DNA of 64,000 bases from Lapidilactobacillus gannanensis. GTDB taxonomy: Bacteria; Bacillota; Bacilli; Lactobacillales; Lactobacillaceae. A model generated the notes under the pieces. That model searched no databases. It saw only the letters and a program-made list of their open reading frames with translations, and was not told where the DNA came from. The translations under genes and the position numbers were made by a program. This document shows positions 17,601 to 24,881 of this stretch, piece by piece. The stretch lies in the NCBI RefSeq assembly GCF_003946675.1, contig NZ_RHOT01000004.1:1-64000 (forward strand). Direction: 5' to 3'. Numbering within the stretch: the first letter of the stretch is position 1; the number at the start of each line of letters is the position of its first letter.

Positions 17601-18375
17601 AAACGACCCGCTTACCGGTCTTCTTGATATATGCGGCCACCAGTTTAGAGAAGTCCTCAATACTGACTTGATAAGATGTCGTCAATTGATCCATCAAGCC
17701 CTGGGCATCCTCTTCACTGTATGCATCGACTTGCACTAGGGCATCTTTGATCGTGCCTTTCTTGAAAATGGCATGATCCCGACCAACCGTCCAATCCATG
17801 TGAGTGTTATCCAACTCCGTGAACTTGTCCTTAAAGGCGTCGTACTTACCCTGCGCAACTAGTTGGCGCTCCATTTCAGCAATCCAAAAATTGGTGCTCG
17901 AAAAGCCCTGCATTTCGTTAAACACTTGCAGGAAAACATTGATGATGGCATTGTCATCTGACTTGGCACCAGTCTTAGCTTTGGAATCAATATTGAACAG
18001 CACCACGTCGGTTGACTGTTGCGCAGCCAGCTCAATACGGTTGATCGTCATCTGGTCATTGATTTTCTCTTTGAAATAATCAATAGCGCTCTTGCCGTCA
18101 ACTTTCCGATCCTCCAACAGATAGGAAAGGATCTTCAGAAAGTGTGATTTACCAGAACCGAAGAAACCGGAGATCCAGACCCCCATTTCATCAGTATCAT
18201 GGTTGATGCTTTTCTCATAGGCCGCAAAGAAGTCATCAAAGTGGCCTTTCAATTCTCGGGTAACAACGTACTCGTCCAGTTCTTGCATCACGTTAGCGTC
18301 TGCATCCTGGCCAACCTTGATGACGCCTTGGATATTTCGATCAATCGGTTTAACAAATAAGTCGCGTATTTGCAT
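14683..18375 (-). CDS. brxC: BrxC, BREX P-loop ATPase
   Basis: A 1230-residue P-loop ATPase (DUF499/BrxC family), a core type 1 BREX component needed for methylation and exclusion in studied systems. Walker A is FFGSGKSHFLKIL (about residues 69-81), and a Walker B-like VVFLVDEVGQFVG lies at about 260-272. The middle and C-terminal parts are long and helical. A proline-rich linker (PAPGPNPAPQPEPVAP, about 1175-1190) precedes a short C-terminal domain. The ATG follows GGGGAGAT at normal spacing, 11 bp after brxB. The length is typical for BrxC. Confidence 0.95.
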   Translation of the reverse strand: MQIRDLFVKPIDRNIQGVIKVGQDADANVMQELDEYVVTRELKGHFDDFFAAYEKSINHDTDEMGVWISGFFGSGKSHFLKILSYLLEDRKVDGKSAIDYFKEKINDQMTINRIELAAQQSTDVVLFNIDSKAKTGAKSDDNAIINVFLQVFNEMQGFSSTNFWIAEMERQLVAQGKYDAFKDKFTELDNTHMDWTVGRDHAIFKKGTIKDALVQVDAYSEEDAQGLMDQLTTSYQVSIEDFSKLVAAYIKKTGKRVVFLVDEVGQFVGESTQRMLNLQTVVEDLGAATHGKAWVVVTSQQAIDTITDKISGQDFSKIQGRFATKISMSSANVDEVIRKRLLAKTEPATTQLAADYEANAAAINNMIDFDDGVDRPKFRSGEDFAATYPFVPYQFNLLQNVLTAVRTNGSDGKHLSEGARSMLSLFQESVEAIMDQQDTALVPFSLFFEGLRQFLDHTHSIVIAHAVDNDTVDPTHEEDNFNVQVLKALFMVKYLKDFDATLNNIVTLMIDSVDTDRVELQKKVQNALAILRQQRFVEKNLDNYEFLTDAEQEVNQAISREEVLSGELEDRMGNFIFDPKTGMTNKYTYPKLKGRYNFTLNQYVDETPQGRTNNDMTIQVITSLDGANNRNEANLLLLSMDPSKHKIVVDLPSTDDYLGDLRRAEQIGKFVMLGNAHADARFNFIKEQRTAERQQLLVKARERIMTALEQADVYVAGHKIEGGKDFQGRFTDGLKMLVDDTYRSLGLIDAAKSSSDITQILDQDNELAVSTQENERAVQAVYSWLQRTMQKDKHVTLQAILNNFKAIPYGYIEDDIEWLVAKLLADGKIQANLQDQVLSPVNPAYRSQNIANFLTKKQYAEQISIQVKKDINPRYLREMKDVADQVFNKRSFSAAQPDLMVAELKEKIDKDNGTLKFFDQKNSSFPGHELLKKGSKMFSELLAINDAETFYDKIHTRYDDLLQWADDMSDKGIMDFYFSDQQQTIWTRGLDDIARYKASHDFFTSTALAEDYQQLNKLLNEDRAGRVIQEIDGVHQKFVDTFAKIMDDHQRQVTDKIQVVNEKAKQRINDSSTGDDFKQQRLATLTEQIKRIMTEAEEAPDLTRLEAKPAAADAVLRRITQSLENEEQRLAEELARKKAAEVEKVSPKPSSDEESIKLVDPLPAPGPNPAPQPEPVAPVVIQTKYLEADQLPIEREWSISSEDDVNRYVEKLRQALLDQVKENQITKFTL

Positions 18376-18386
18376 TGTTATCTCCC

Positions 18387-18968
18387 CTATTCGAAATGAA
18401 ACGCGCGGTAGTAGTTGTCTTCCTGCAGCTCCCCGAAGGCCTGCAACCGCACACTGTTGTAATTACCTGGATAGAACATCATGACCGGAATTTGGTCAAT
18501 GACCTGGGTCATGGTGTTCAACACCTTGTGGGCCCGGATAATTGGATAAACCTGCCCAACACCGGTAATGAACACGATGGTGGGACCATCTTTGTTCAAA
18601 TGGTCGCTGATATACTGCACCACTAGGTTATGTTCCTCGTTCATCTCCATGATGTTGTTCATCCAGTCAATCACTTGGGTGATACCATTACTTTTTTCCA
18701 GATCAATGAATGCTTCCCGGTAGCCGAACTGATCAACAATCGTCAACATGATGGTGAACAGGTCGAACACTTGAATGGTGACACCCGTGGGCGCCGCGTT
18801 TTCTTGGCGGATAATATCGCCAATTTCGCCGCGGACATATAGTTCTTTCTCGGGATCATAATCGAAAATATAGTAACCAACCTCGTTCGACAGGCCCCGA
18901 TTCTCTTGAAATGACTGCGTTTGGATCTTTTCCCGCAAGTCCTGAAACTTCTTCTTCAGTGGTACCAT
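18387..18968 (-). CDS. brxB: BrxB (DUF1788)
   Basis: A 193-residue protein of the DUF1788/BrxB family, found beside brxA and brxC in type 1 BREX and required for function in studied systems; its biochemical role is unsettled. Conserved features seen are the LKKKFQDLREKI N-terminus, IFDYDPEKELYVRGEI (about 33-48), VVQYISDHL and the ITGVGQVYPIIRAHKVLN block (about 140-157) typical of the family, near the putative effector end. The ATG overlaps the brxA stop (TAATG), so translation is coupled. Confidence 0.93.
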   Translation of the reverse strand: MVPLKKKFQDLREKIQTQSFQENRGLSNEVGYYIFDYDPEKELYVRGEIGDIIRQENAAPTGVTIQVFDLFTIMLTIVDQFGYREAFIDLEKSNGITQVIDWMNNIMEMNEEHNLVVQYISDHLNKDGPTIVFITGVGQVYPIIRAHKVLNTMTQVIDQIPVMMFYPGNYNSVRLQAFGELQEDNYYRAFHFE

Positions 18969-19567
18969 TACGACGTCCTCCCCGTCAGGATTGCTAAGTA
19001 ATCCAAGTGGTTTTCTTCGCGCAGCCGGTCTGCCAAGCGCTCATCGAGCAAATAGTTTTCAACCACCAGTGTGTCCTTGTAGTCCTTAACGATTTGGGCC
19101 CGGCGCAGATACTGCGCCACAGTGGACTGCAGTCTCCTCAATGTTTCCTCGGTCCAATGGGCAGCCTCTTTATGCGTCAACGGCAGTTTCTTAAAAAAAG
19201 CTGCCATTTCGTAAGCTTCAATCTGCCGGTCACCCAGGATTAGTTCCGGACGGAAGACGTCATACATGAAGGCATACATCAACTGCTCTGTATTCATGAT
19301 GGCGATAAGATTCATAATGCGCTGATTGACTGGATCGAGCTGATCAAAGAGTGCCCGCATCGCTGGCGTGAGTGAGTCCACGCGCCGTAAAACCACACCG
19401 GTCGTGGTGATCAGCCGGGCATGGGAGGAGGCATGGAACGTATTCTCTGCCAGGATCTGTTGGCGCAACACTGTGAAATCATCGTTATCGTTAGCCATAC
19501 CCATTGCTTGAACAAATTCTGTGAACCAAAACTGGAATTTAACCGCTCCGGCCGATATTCGTTTCAT
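18968..19567 (-). CDS. brxA: BrxA (DUF1819)
   Basis: A 199-residue DUF1819/BrxA protein and the first gene of the BREX operon. The N-terminus MKRISAGAVKFQFW and the block LNLIAIMNTEQLMYAFMYDVF-like (about 97-115) are characteristic of the family, which in structural work is a small helical DNA-binding protein. The C-terminus (YLAILTGRTS) overlaps the brxB start. The ATG follows AAGGAAGG. An extended -10 promoter element lies about 90 bp upstream (19655-19663), so this is the probable start of a brxA-brxB-brxC-pglX transcript. Confidence 0.92.
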   Translation of the reverse strand: MKRISAGAVKFQFWFTEFVQAMGMANDNDDFTVLRQQILAENTFHASSHARLITTTGVVLRRVDSLTPAMRALFDQLDPVNQRIMNLIAIMNTEQLMYAFMYDVFRPELILGDRQIEAYEMAAFFKKLPLTHKEAAHWTEETLRRLQSTVAQYLRRAQIVKDYKDTLVVENYLLDERLADRLREENHLDYLAILTGRTS

Positions 19568-19654
19568 GTCTACCTTCCTTGCTTGTGAAATGTGAAAAAG
19601 TCACTTGTGAATTGTTTACATGTGTGTCAAAATACATTTTACTCGTTTGGACTT

Positions 19655-19663
19655 ATTATACCA
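19655..19663 (-). promoter_or_regulatory. Extended -10 promoter element for the BREX operon
   Basis: On the minus strand the sequence reads TGGTATAAT, a consensus -10 with the TGn extension. The -35 is weak. Imperfect inverted copies of TGTGAAAAAGTC/GACTTTTCACA lie on either side (about 19588-19602 and 19693-19705) and could be operator half-sites. The regulator is unknown. Confidence 0.55.
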
Positions 19664-19698
19664 TATGGACGGCTAAATCGTGCGTCCCATCAGACTTT

Positions 19699-20199
19699 TC
19701 ACATATCCAGTGGAGAATCTGGAAATCCAAGAATTCCTTTACTCACAATGCCAACGGCACCGGCGAAAAGTTCATTGACGGCTACTCGATAAGCAATACC
19801 TCGTCTAGGATTGAGCAGAGTTAAATACTGAATTGCTCGAAACTGCGGTTCGCCACTATAGTATGCCATCAGATAATACATCAGAACTTGAAAGGTCTGC
19901 GTCTTATTGGGTTGGTGTGAGGACACCTTTAAGTCAATCAGCTCACGATTTGTCATATAGTCAATCTCCCCAAGAGCCTTCGGTGCACGAACCTCAACCC
20001 CCTGGAAAACTAAGGGCCCATATTTTTCAAAATATTTCTGGACCCTCTTAACCATTCTCCGAATGTTCCAAATTGTATCTGTATTTGGAATGGCCATTGT
20101 ATTTGGTAAATTTGGGTCTAGAATTTTTGGTGTTGGAAAGTATTTCCATTCCAAAAGTACTAGGCCCCTTTTAATAATAAAAAAGGCATCTAGGCCTCC
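19699..20199 (-). pseudogene. 5'-truncated RecB-like PD-(D/E)XK nuclease
   Basis: The open frame (TTG at 20154, frame open back to 20199) encodes a Cas4/RecB-type nuclease C-terminal region: GEIDYM, then IDLKVS (the D-x-K of the PD-(D/E)XK core), then QTFQVLMYYLMAYY (a QxxxY-type motif). The frame is closed upstream by a stop inside the 117-bp repeat, and no ribosome site precedes the TTG, so the gene has probably lost its N-terminal part. The first codons (EWKYFPTPKILDP) are duplicated in inverted orientation at the other end of the BREX island. A short independent protein of 151 residues cannot be excluded. Confidence 0.55.
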
Positions 20200-20230
20200 C
20201 TAGTGCTATGCTTTAAGCGACGAAACTCAA
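20114..20230 (-). repeat. Right copy of the inverted repeat flanking the BREX island
   Basis: Partner of 920-1037 (about 95% identical by eye, inverted). It overlaps the 5' end of the nuclease remnant. The pair brackets all BREX genes and the DUF262 gene. Confidence 0.85.
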
Positions 20231-20277
20231 GATAAGCGGGGTAGGAATAGATGTCTCAACTAGATAATACACTTAAA

Positions 20278-20460
20278 TTACTGGGCCACTTTTGTTTGAA
20301 TTGAGGTCGTGCCATAAAGGGCAACGTAACCGTCAGACAATTTTTGCCAAGCCACTTGATAATAGGCTCCGTTACCAGTGATTTCTTTTAGATACTTGTA
20401 GGTTCCTTTAGCCTGCAAAACTGGTAATTCACTCCCAATGACTTCTAATTTATTATCCAT
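20278..20460 (-). CDS. Small hypothetical protein (60 aa)
   Basis: A 60-residue soluble protein (MDNKLEVIGSELP...) rich in Tyr and Gly. It is not recognised. The start has a strong AAAGGAGAT ribosome site at ideal spacing, which argues for a real gene. It lies 83 bp downstream of topB on the same strand, so it may be the tail of the plasmid-type topB operon. Confidence 0.6.
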   Translation of the reverse strand: MDNKLEVIGSELPVLQAKGTYKYLKEITGNGAYYQVAWQKLSDGYVALYGTTSIQTKVAQ

Positions 20461-20543
20461 TTTATGATCTCCTTTGCTTTGCTAATCTCACCCGTTGTTT
20501 AGGTTCACCAACCCGCAACAACGTGCAGGGCGGTAGGCAGGTT

Positions 20544-22679
20544 CTAATCAAAATCAAAACTTAATTTATGACCGTCAAGTTTTAGCTTGGCGTCAAACGA
20601 CTTACCTTTTTTGCTCTTGAAACCCTTTAATTTGCTGGTTTCCCCCTTGGTGACCAGCGCTTTAATTGCGGTCTTACCAAGCGTCTTGCTACTCCATTTC
20701 TTGGGTAGGGTAAAGTCCTCGCCTTGCTTGGGTTTCACAATGTAAAACTTTTGTTTATTTATGACAGTTACTTGTGGTGTTTCTAAGAACACCTCGGCAA
20801 CTTTTTGCGCTTGCTGTTGGTGATTGATTTGTTGCTTAATAGCTGCACTGCCAGTTAATTGCGTGGGAACATCAGCAATCAATTTCGCCACAAATTTCTT
20901 AATCTGGCTCAAAAAGTTATCCGGGGTGCGTTCTTCGGTACTGATTTGCTGTAACGCTTGCTCCCATTTAGCCGTCATTTCTGGACTAGTTAGTAAGGGC
21001 TCGAGTTCAACCGCTTTACATAAAGTGATTCCGGCTTCACTGACGTGCAACTTATTCTTTTCAGTGACGAGATAGCCGCGTTTCTTTAACACTTCCAGCA
21101 CATTGGCCCGGGTTGCACTTGTCCCAATGCCTTGCACATCTTTAAGAATCGCTTGTGCTTCTTCATCATCAAGCGTTTTGCCGGCGGTCTTCATGGCCGT
21201 AATCAGGGTACCTTCGGTAAAGGGTACCGGTGGTGTCGTTTCTTTTTGCGGTGTTTGCAGATTTGCTTGGACTTGATCGCCTTGGTGAACGAGCGGTAAG
21301 GTTGCTGCTTCTTGCTGTTCGGCTTTGTGATCATCAAATAAAGCTTGCCAACCTTGCTTAGTTGGGACCTTACCGGTTGCTTTAAAATTGGCGTCACCAA
21401 CTTGGGTAATAATGGTGGTTTCCTCGTACTCGTACGGATCAGCAAACATCGCTAACGTCGTTCTTAAAACCAAATCATAGACATGTTGCTGCAATTTAGG
21501 CAAGGCAGCTAATTGATCTTTAGTCGGCACGACTTTAGTCATAATAATGGCGTAGTGTTCTTCAACCTTTTTTCCATTAACATAGCGCTTATTCGGGGTG
21601 GTATTGGTTAAAGCGACTTGCTTAGAGACTAACCCCAGATACTTCGTCAGATTAGCCACTAAATACTCAAATTCTTCATTAGTGATATAAGCACAATCCG
21701 TTCGGGGATAACTCAACAACTTGGCTTCATATAAACTTTGAATAGCCGCTAAGGTTTGGCTGGCACTGGCATGATACCGTTTATTCATCGCACTTTGCAG
21801 ACTGGATAGCGAGAATAGTTGGGGACTAGCACGCTTTTTAGCCTGGTTTTGAATGCCCTTGATTAAACCGCCCTGTGAGCCTTTCTGAACGTGTTTAGCT
21901 TGCACGAATGTCATTAGCCCTGTTTCATCTTTAAACCGCTGATAGGGGTCTAATTTTGCGACGAATTTTTGCTGATTGGCTAAAATTTCCGCATTTAGTT
22001 CAAAATAGGGTTCCGGCTTAAAGTTTTTGATTGCCTGGTCTCTTCGATAAACCATATACAAGGTTGGCGTCTGCACGCGACCAATTGAGTACACCCCGCG
22101 CACCCCTTTTTGTCTTAACAACAAAGTATATAAAGGACTGCCATTCATACCAATTAACCAGTCACTAATTTGACGGGTTTGGGCTTCTTTATAAGCCAAA
22201 TAGTCTTGGTGCCAATCACCAAGATTTTTGAAGCCGGTAATAATGGCGTCTTTTTCCAAACTATTCAACCATAGCCGCTTAATCGCCTTCTTTTTAACAT
22301 CAATGTGGGCTTGGTTCATGATTGACCAGGCGATATTTGACCCTTCTCGACCACTATCGGTGGCCACAATAATGGTATCGGCTTTCGTTAACAGGTCTTT
22401 GACGACCTTGAATTGATCTTTTTTACTAGCTGACACTTCAAACTTGTATTTGTCGGGGAAAATCGGTAAATTAGATAAGGCCCATTGCTGATATTTCTGA
22501 TCATATTTATCCGGTGTGGCTAGTTCAACTAAGTGTCCGAGACCATACGTGACAAGCGTATTCTCGGGCAAAACAGGGTCACTAACCGTATAGTAACCCT
22601 GTTTTTTTGTGCTCTTTTGAAAGGCTTGGACGTATGAACGGGCTTGACTGGGTTTTTCAGCTAAGATAACAGTGGTCAT
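20544..22679 (-). CDS. topB: DNA topoisomerase III, plasmid type
   Basis: A 711-residue type IA topoisomerase that relaxes and decatenates DNA by single-strand passage. The N-terminal Toprim domain begins VILAEKPSQARSY (residues 4-16), and the acidic DSGREG motif is at about 107-112. The active-site tyrosine is in SYPRTDCAYI (about 320). A basic C-terminal domain (KLKGFKSKKGKSFDAKLKLDGHKL) replaces zinc fingers. ATG with AAGGAG upstream. Genes of this type sit in transfer regions of lactobacillus conjugative plasmids, in line with the VirB6-like gene upstream. It lies 6 bp after the 121-aa membrane protein. Confidence 0.95.
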   Translation of the reverse strand: MTTVILAEKPSQARSYVQAFQKSTKKQGYYTVSDPVLPENTLVTYGLGHLVELATPDKYDQKYQQWALSNLPIFPDKYKFEVSASKKDQFKVVKDLLTKADTIIVATDSGREGSNIAWSIMNQAHIDVKKKAIKRLWLNSLEKDAIITGFKNLGDWHQDYLAYKEAQTRQISDWLIGMNGSPLYTLLLRQKGVRGVYSIGRVQTPTLYMVYRRDQAIKNFKPEPYFELNAEILANQQKFVAKLDPYQRFKDETGLMTFVQAKHVQKGSQGGLIKGIQNQAKKRASPQLFSLSSLQSAMNKRYHASASQTLAAIQSLYEAKLLSYPRTDCAYITNEEFEYLVANLTKYLGLVSKQVALTNTTPNKRYVNGKKVEEHYAIIMTKVVPTKDQLAALPKLQQHVYDLVLRTTLAMFADPYEYEETTIITQVGDANFKATGKVPTKQGWQALFDDHKAEQQEAATLPLVHQGDQVQANLQTPQKETTPPVPFTEGTLITAMKTAGKTLDDEEAQAILKDVQGIGTSATRANVLEVLKKRGYLVTEKNKLHVSEAGITLCKAVELEPLLTSPEMTAKWEQALQQISTEERTPDNFLSQIKKFVAKLIADVPTQLTGSAAIKQQINHQQQAQKVAEVFLETPQVTVINKQKFYIVKPKQGEDFTLPKKWSSKTLGKTAIKALVTKGETSKLKGFKSKKGKSFDAKLKLDGHKLSFDFD

Positions 22680-22685
22680 GTTCGT

Positions 22686-23051
22686 TCACTCCTTATGATT
22701 CAATTTTTGATCTAATTCTGTTTTGCCTTGTTTAGCCGACTTTAACCATTCTTGCCGGCGTAATGCTTGTTGCTGGTCTATCGATTGTTGCTCCAAATAT
22801 TGTTGATACCGCTTGATGGCTTTGAGATCTGCAAAGGCTGACCAACGAAACACTAGGCCACCAATCAGCAAAACTAAGGCCATCAGCGCTGTGCCTAAAA
22901 AATCAGTATGGTTTGACGTGAAAAAATCTTGGTATAAATCCATTAACATGAGGTAAATTCCCATTATATAGAAGATCATGCTAACTAAGCTATCAAAGTA
23001 GTAAGACAGCTTAGTCCGCCGGGAAGGTGTTGTAAAAGGGTCGGTTAGCAT
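22686..23051 (-). CDS. Small membrane protein of a conjugation-type operon
   Basis: A 121-residue protein with two membrane segments (about 19-38 IFYIMGIYLMLMDLY and about 49-68 ALMALVLLIGGLVF) and a charged Gln/Lys-rich C-terminus. The family is not recognised. It sits between a TrsL-like gene and topB with minimal spacing, as in plasmid transfer operons. The ATG at 23051 lacks a clear ribosome site but overlaps the small ORF at 23011-23097, which has an excellent one. The two may be translationally coupled, or an original single gene may have suffered a frameshift. Confidence 0.55.
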   Translation of the reverse strand: MLTDPFTTPSRRTKLSYYFDSLVSMIFYIMGIYLMLMDLYQDFFTSNHTDFLGTALMALVLLIGGLVFRWSAFADLKAIKRYQQYLEQQSIDQQQALRRQEWLKSAKQGKTELDQKLNHKE

Positions 23052-23097
23052 ATCTTTTTTGGCTTTTTTCCAATAACCAGTGTGCGATTTTCTTCAT
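23011..23097 (-). CDS. Possible 28-codon ORF overlapping the membrane protein start
   Basis: The minus strand has GGAGGGAG nine bases before an ATG that opens MKKIAHWLLEKSQKRYANRP and ends after 28 codons. It overlaps the next gene's first codons in another frame. It could be a leader peptide for coupling or the true 5' end of the 121-aa gene separated by a frameshift. Confidence 0.35.
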   Translation of the reverse strand: MKKIAHWLLEKSQKRYANRPFYNTFPAD

Positions 23098-23112
23098 AAC
23101 TACTTCTCCCTC

Positions 23113-23895
23113 CTAGTGGTTACGAAAATAATTTTGAAACATTCTCATGGCGCCCATACCAGCACTCTTAGTCACACCGGTTGAAGCCCAGAAATCCTTA
23201 ACGGCGTCAGGCGTTTTGACAACCAGAAAGCCGAATCCGATTGAAGCAATAAAAGCAATAAACCCGTATTTAGCCATATTAGTGAAACACCATACTGATA
23301 ATGACATACAAAGCACCTGGCTAATAATGGAAGCATTGTAATAAATGTACTTCTTCCACCACGTACCACTATAATCAAAGCTTTCAGTCGCCATGCTCAT
23401 TGCAGCTAAAGGAGTTGTCAGATTATACCAAGCCATATCGGCCACAAAAACACACATTTTGATAAAGAACACGACGGTTACAACGGTAAAAATGAGTAAG
23501 AATAAAATTTGTAAGGGAAGTGGAACGCCAACATTTTTTAATCCGGGGACTTTATTCATGCCGGTAATTGATTTAGCAGTGAACTGCTGATCAGAACTAA
23601 ACATATACTTTAGCAGGGGCAAGGTAATTGAACCTTGAATAAAGCCCTGTAAGAACACGAAGACCGGGATCACGGCCGCTGATTTAATCCCGTCCATGAT
23701 GATATTAGCCCAAGTGACATCGGTGCTTTCGTCCGCCTCTTTTAGAATTGTCATCACAATACGCCCAAGGACGACCACGACTACTAACGATGTCGCAAAA
23801 GACAGGAAGATGGCATACCATGTTTTAACAATTGGCAAGCTTTGATTTGCTTGGTCAATAACGGCCTTGCATATGTTGAATAAACCGTCCAGCAA
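23113..23895 (-). CDS. VirB6/TrsL-like conjugation membrane protein, probably 5'-truncated
   Basis: A 260-residue polytopic membrane protein with about five to six hydrophobic segments (for example FLSFATSLVVVVVLGRIVM, LQILFLLIFTVVTVVFFIKM, MAKYGFIAFIASIGFGFLVV). The order matches TrsL/TraL (VirB6-like) channel proteins of Gram-positive type IV secretion. The loop between residues about 105 and 130 is polar, and the end (AMRMFQNYFRNH) is basic. The start is a TTG without a clear ribosome site. The frame is open only a few codons further before a TAG next to a 36-bp IS-like end (23923), so the natural 5' end has probably been lost. No other transfer genes remain upstream. Confidence 0.65.
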   Translation of the reverse strand: MLDGLFNICKAVIDQANQSLPIVKTWYAIFLSFATSLVVVVVLGRIVMTILKEADESTDVTWANIIMDGIKSAAVIPVFVFLQGFIQGSITLPLLKYMFSSDQQFTAKSITGMNKVPGLKNVGVPLPLQILFLLIFTVVTVVFFIKMCVFVADMAWYNLTTPLAAMSMATESFDYSGTWWKKYIYYNASIISQVLCMSLSVWCFTNMAKYGFIAFIASIGFGFLVVKTPDAVKDFWASTGVTKSAGMGAMRMFQNYFRNH

Positions 23896-23922
23896 ACCAG
23901 ACAGTAGCCACTTTTTGGTCTA

Positions 23923-23958
23923 GTCATTTAGGTGTTGCACTTCAATTTTAAATCCGGC
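23923..23958. repeat. 36-bp repeat, copy 1 (IS30-type end, tentative)
   Basis: Begins GTCATTTAGGTGTTGCACTT and ends AAATCCGGC. It differs from 24846-24881 at two positions, same orientation. From memory it resembles termini of IS30-family elements in lactobacilli; no transposase is present. Confidence 0.6.
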
Positions 23959-24402
23959 AACAAAATAAAAATATATTTTTGCCATTTTTTAACCTTCAAA
24001 CCAGCCCGGTTAAATCAGAAAGGCCATTTTTAAAGCCGTTATCGCAAAAAGACAACTCTAAACACACGACAAATTTAAATATTTGTCGTGTGTTAATTGT
24101 GACCATCGATATTTTTAGCGATTTGAAAATACGGAAAAATATTGAACTGGAGAAAGTTGACACGACTGTTACTTACAAATGAACTTGCACCGCGAGTAAC
24201 CATAATGAACGGCCCATTCTTATAAAGCGAAACATTCCTAACCGGCACAAAATCAATCAGCGTTAGTCAAAAATCTGAATTTGCTGGTCGCATCATGCCA
24301 TTCTCGAATGACATCAGTTTTCCCAACAAAGCCATAAAATTCTCAAAAATTCAAAATACGCTGTGATTAAATCGCAAAATCACCAACGCAACGCACAAAA
24401 AA
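23959..24402. other. Gene-free remnant stretch
   Basis: No supported gene. The stretch is AT-rich and holds the 32-bp palindrome at 24062-24093. It lies between IS-like ends, so it is probably leftover plasmid or IS-flank sequence. Confidence 0.4.
24062..24093. repeat. 32-bp perfect hairpin palindrome
   Basis: Arms ACACACGACAAAT and ATTTGTCGTGTGT around a 6-bp AT loop. There is no T-tract, so a simple terminator is less likely. An operator, or a plasmid replication or transfer site, is possible in this plasmid-like context. Confidence 0.6.
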
Positions 24403-24450
24403 AGCTATCACTTAGCATCAGTGAAAAATACACTGAGATAAGTGATAGCT
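24403..24450 (-). terminator. Terminator of the 31-codon peptide gene
   Basis: Twelve-base perfect outer arms (AGCTATCACTTA/TAAGTGATAGCT) with an inner CAGTG/CACTG stem. On the minus strand the hairpin is followed by a run of seven T, a classic rho-independent terminator, about 55 bp after the stop at 24505. Confidence 0.8.
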
Positions 24451-24504
24451 ACTATTGTTCAGCACCAAATAGCACTGAACTTAAAATTAGATTAAAACTT
24501 TCAA

Positions 24505-24600
24505 TTAGCGTTGATGTTTATTAGCCCCAATGATGATCAAGATTGCCAGAATGCCAAAGAATCCGCCAAGAGCTAATAAGCTATACAATAATATTCTCAT
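24505..24600 (-). CDS. 31-residue hydrophobic membrane peptide
   Basis: The ATG at 24600 follows GGAGA at seven bases and encodes MRILLYSLLALGGFFGILAI followed by LIIIGANKHQR. This is one membrane span with a basic tail, outside-in topology likely. A TTGTCA-16-TATACT promoter lies 45 bp upstream and a strong terminator follows, so it is a complete monocistronic unit. The sequence resembles small holin-like, toxin-like or sensor peptides and also the tail of cell-wall anchors, but no family can be named. It sits alone between two IS-like ends. Confidence 0.55.
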   Translation of the reverse strand: MRILLYSLLALGGFFGILAILIIIGANKHQR

Positions 24601-24644
24601 GCAAGATTCTCCAAGCTAAGAGTATTAAGACCTCTTAATTTGTA

Positions 24645-24672
24645 AGTATAGCTGGTTGAACCGGATTGACAA
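24645..24672 (-). promoter_or_regulatory. Promoter of the 31-codon peptide gene
   Basis: Minus-strand TTGTCA (24667-24672), 16-bp spacer, TATACT (24645-24650). Both boxes are near consensus. Confidence 0.65.
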
Positions 24673-24845
24673 CGAACTAGGCTTCACCGTATAAAAAAAT
24701 TAAACATATATTTCTTCTTTACGACTGTATGATGCCATTTAATTGTAAAAATAGCTCAATTTTATCGAGTATTGGTGGTTCAATCCTATGTGCTATTGCT
24801 CAAAATTTAGTGGTCAAAAATATCCCACTTTAATTTAGCAGTTCC

Positions 24846-24881
24846 GTCATTTAGATGTTGCACTTCGATTTTAAATCCGGC
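24846..24881. repeat. 36-bp repeat, copy 2 (IS30-type end, tentative)
   Basis: Direct copy of 23923-23958 with two changes. It supplies the last codons and stop of the broken acyltransferase gene, so that gene was cut at this end. Confidence 0.6.
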
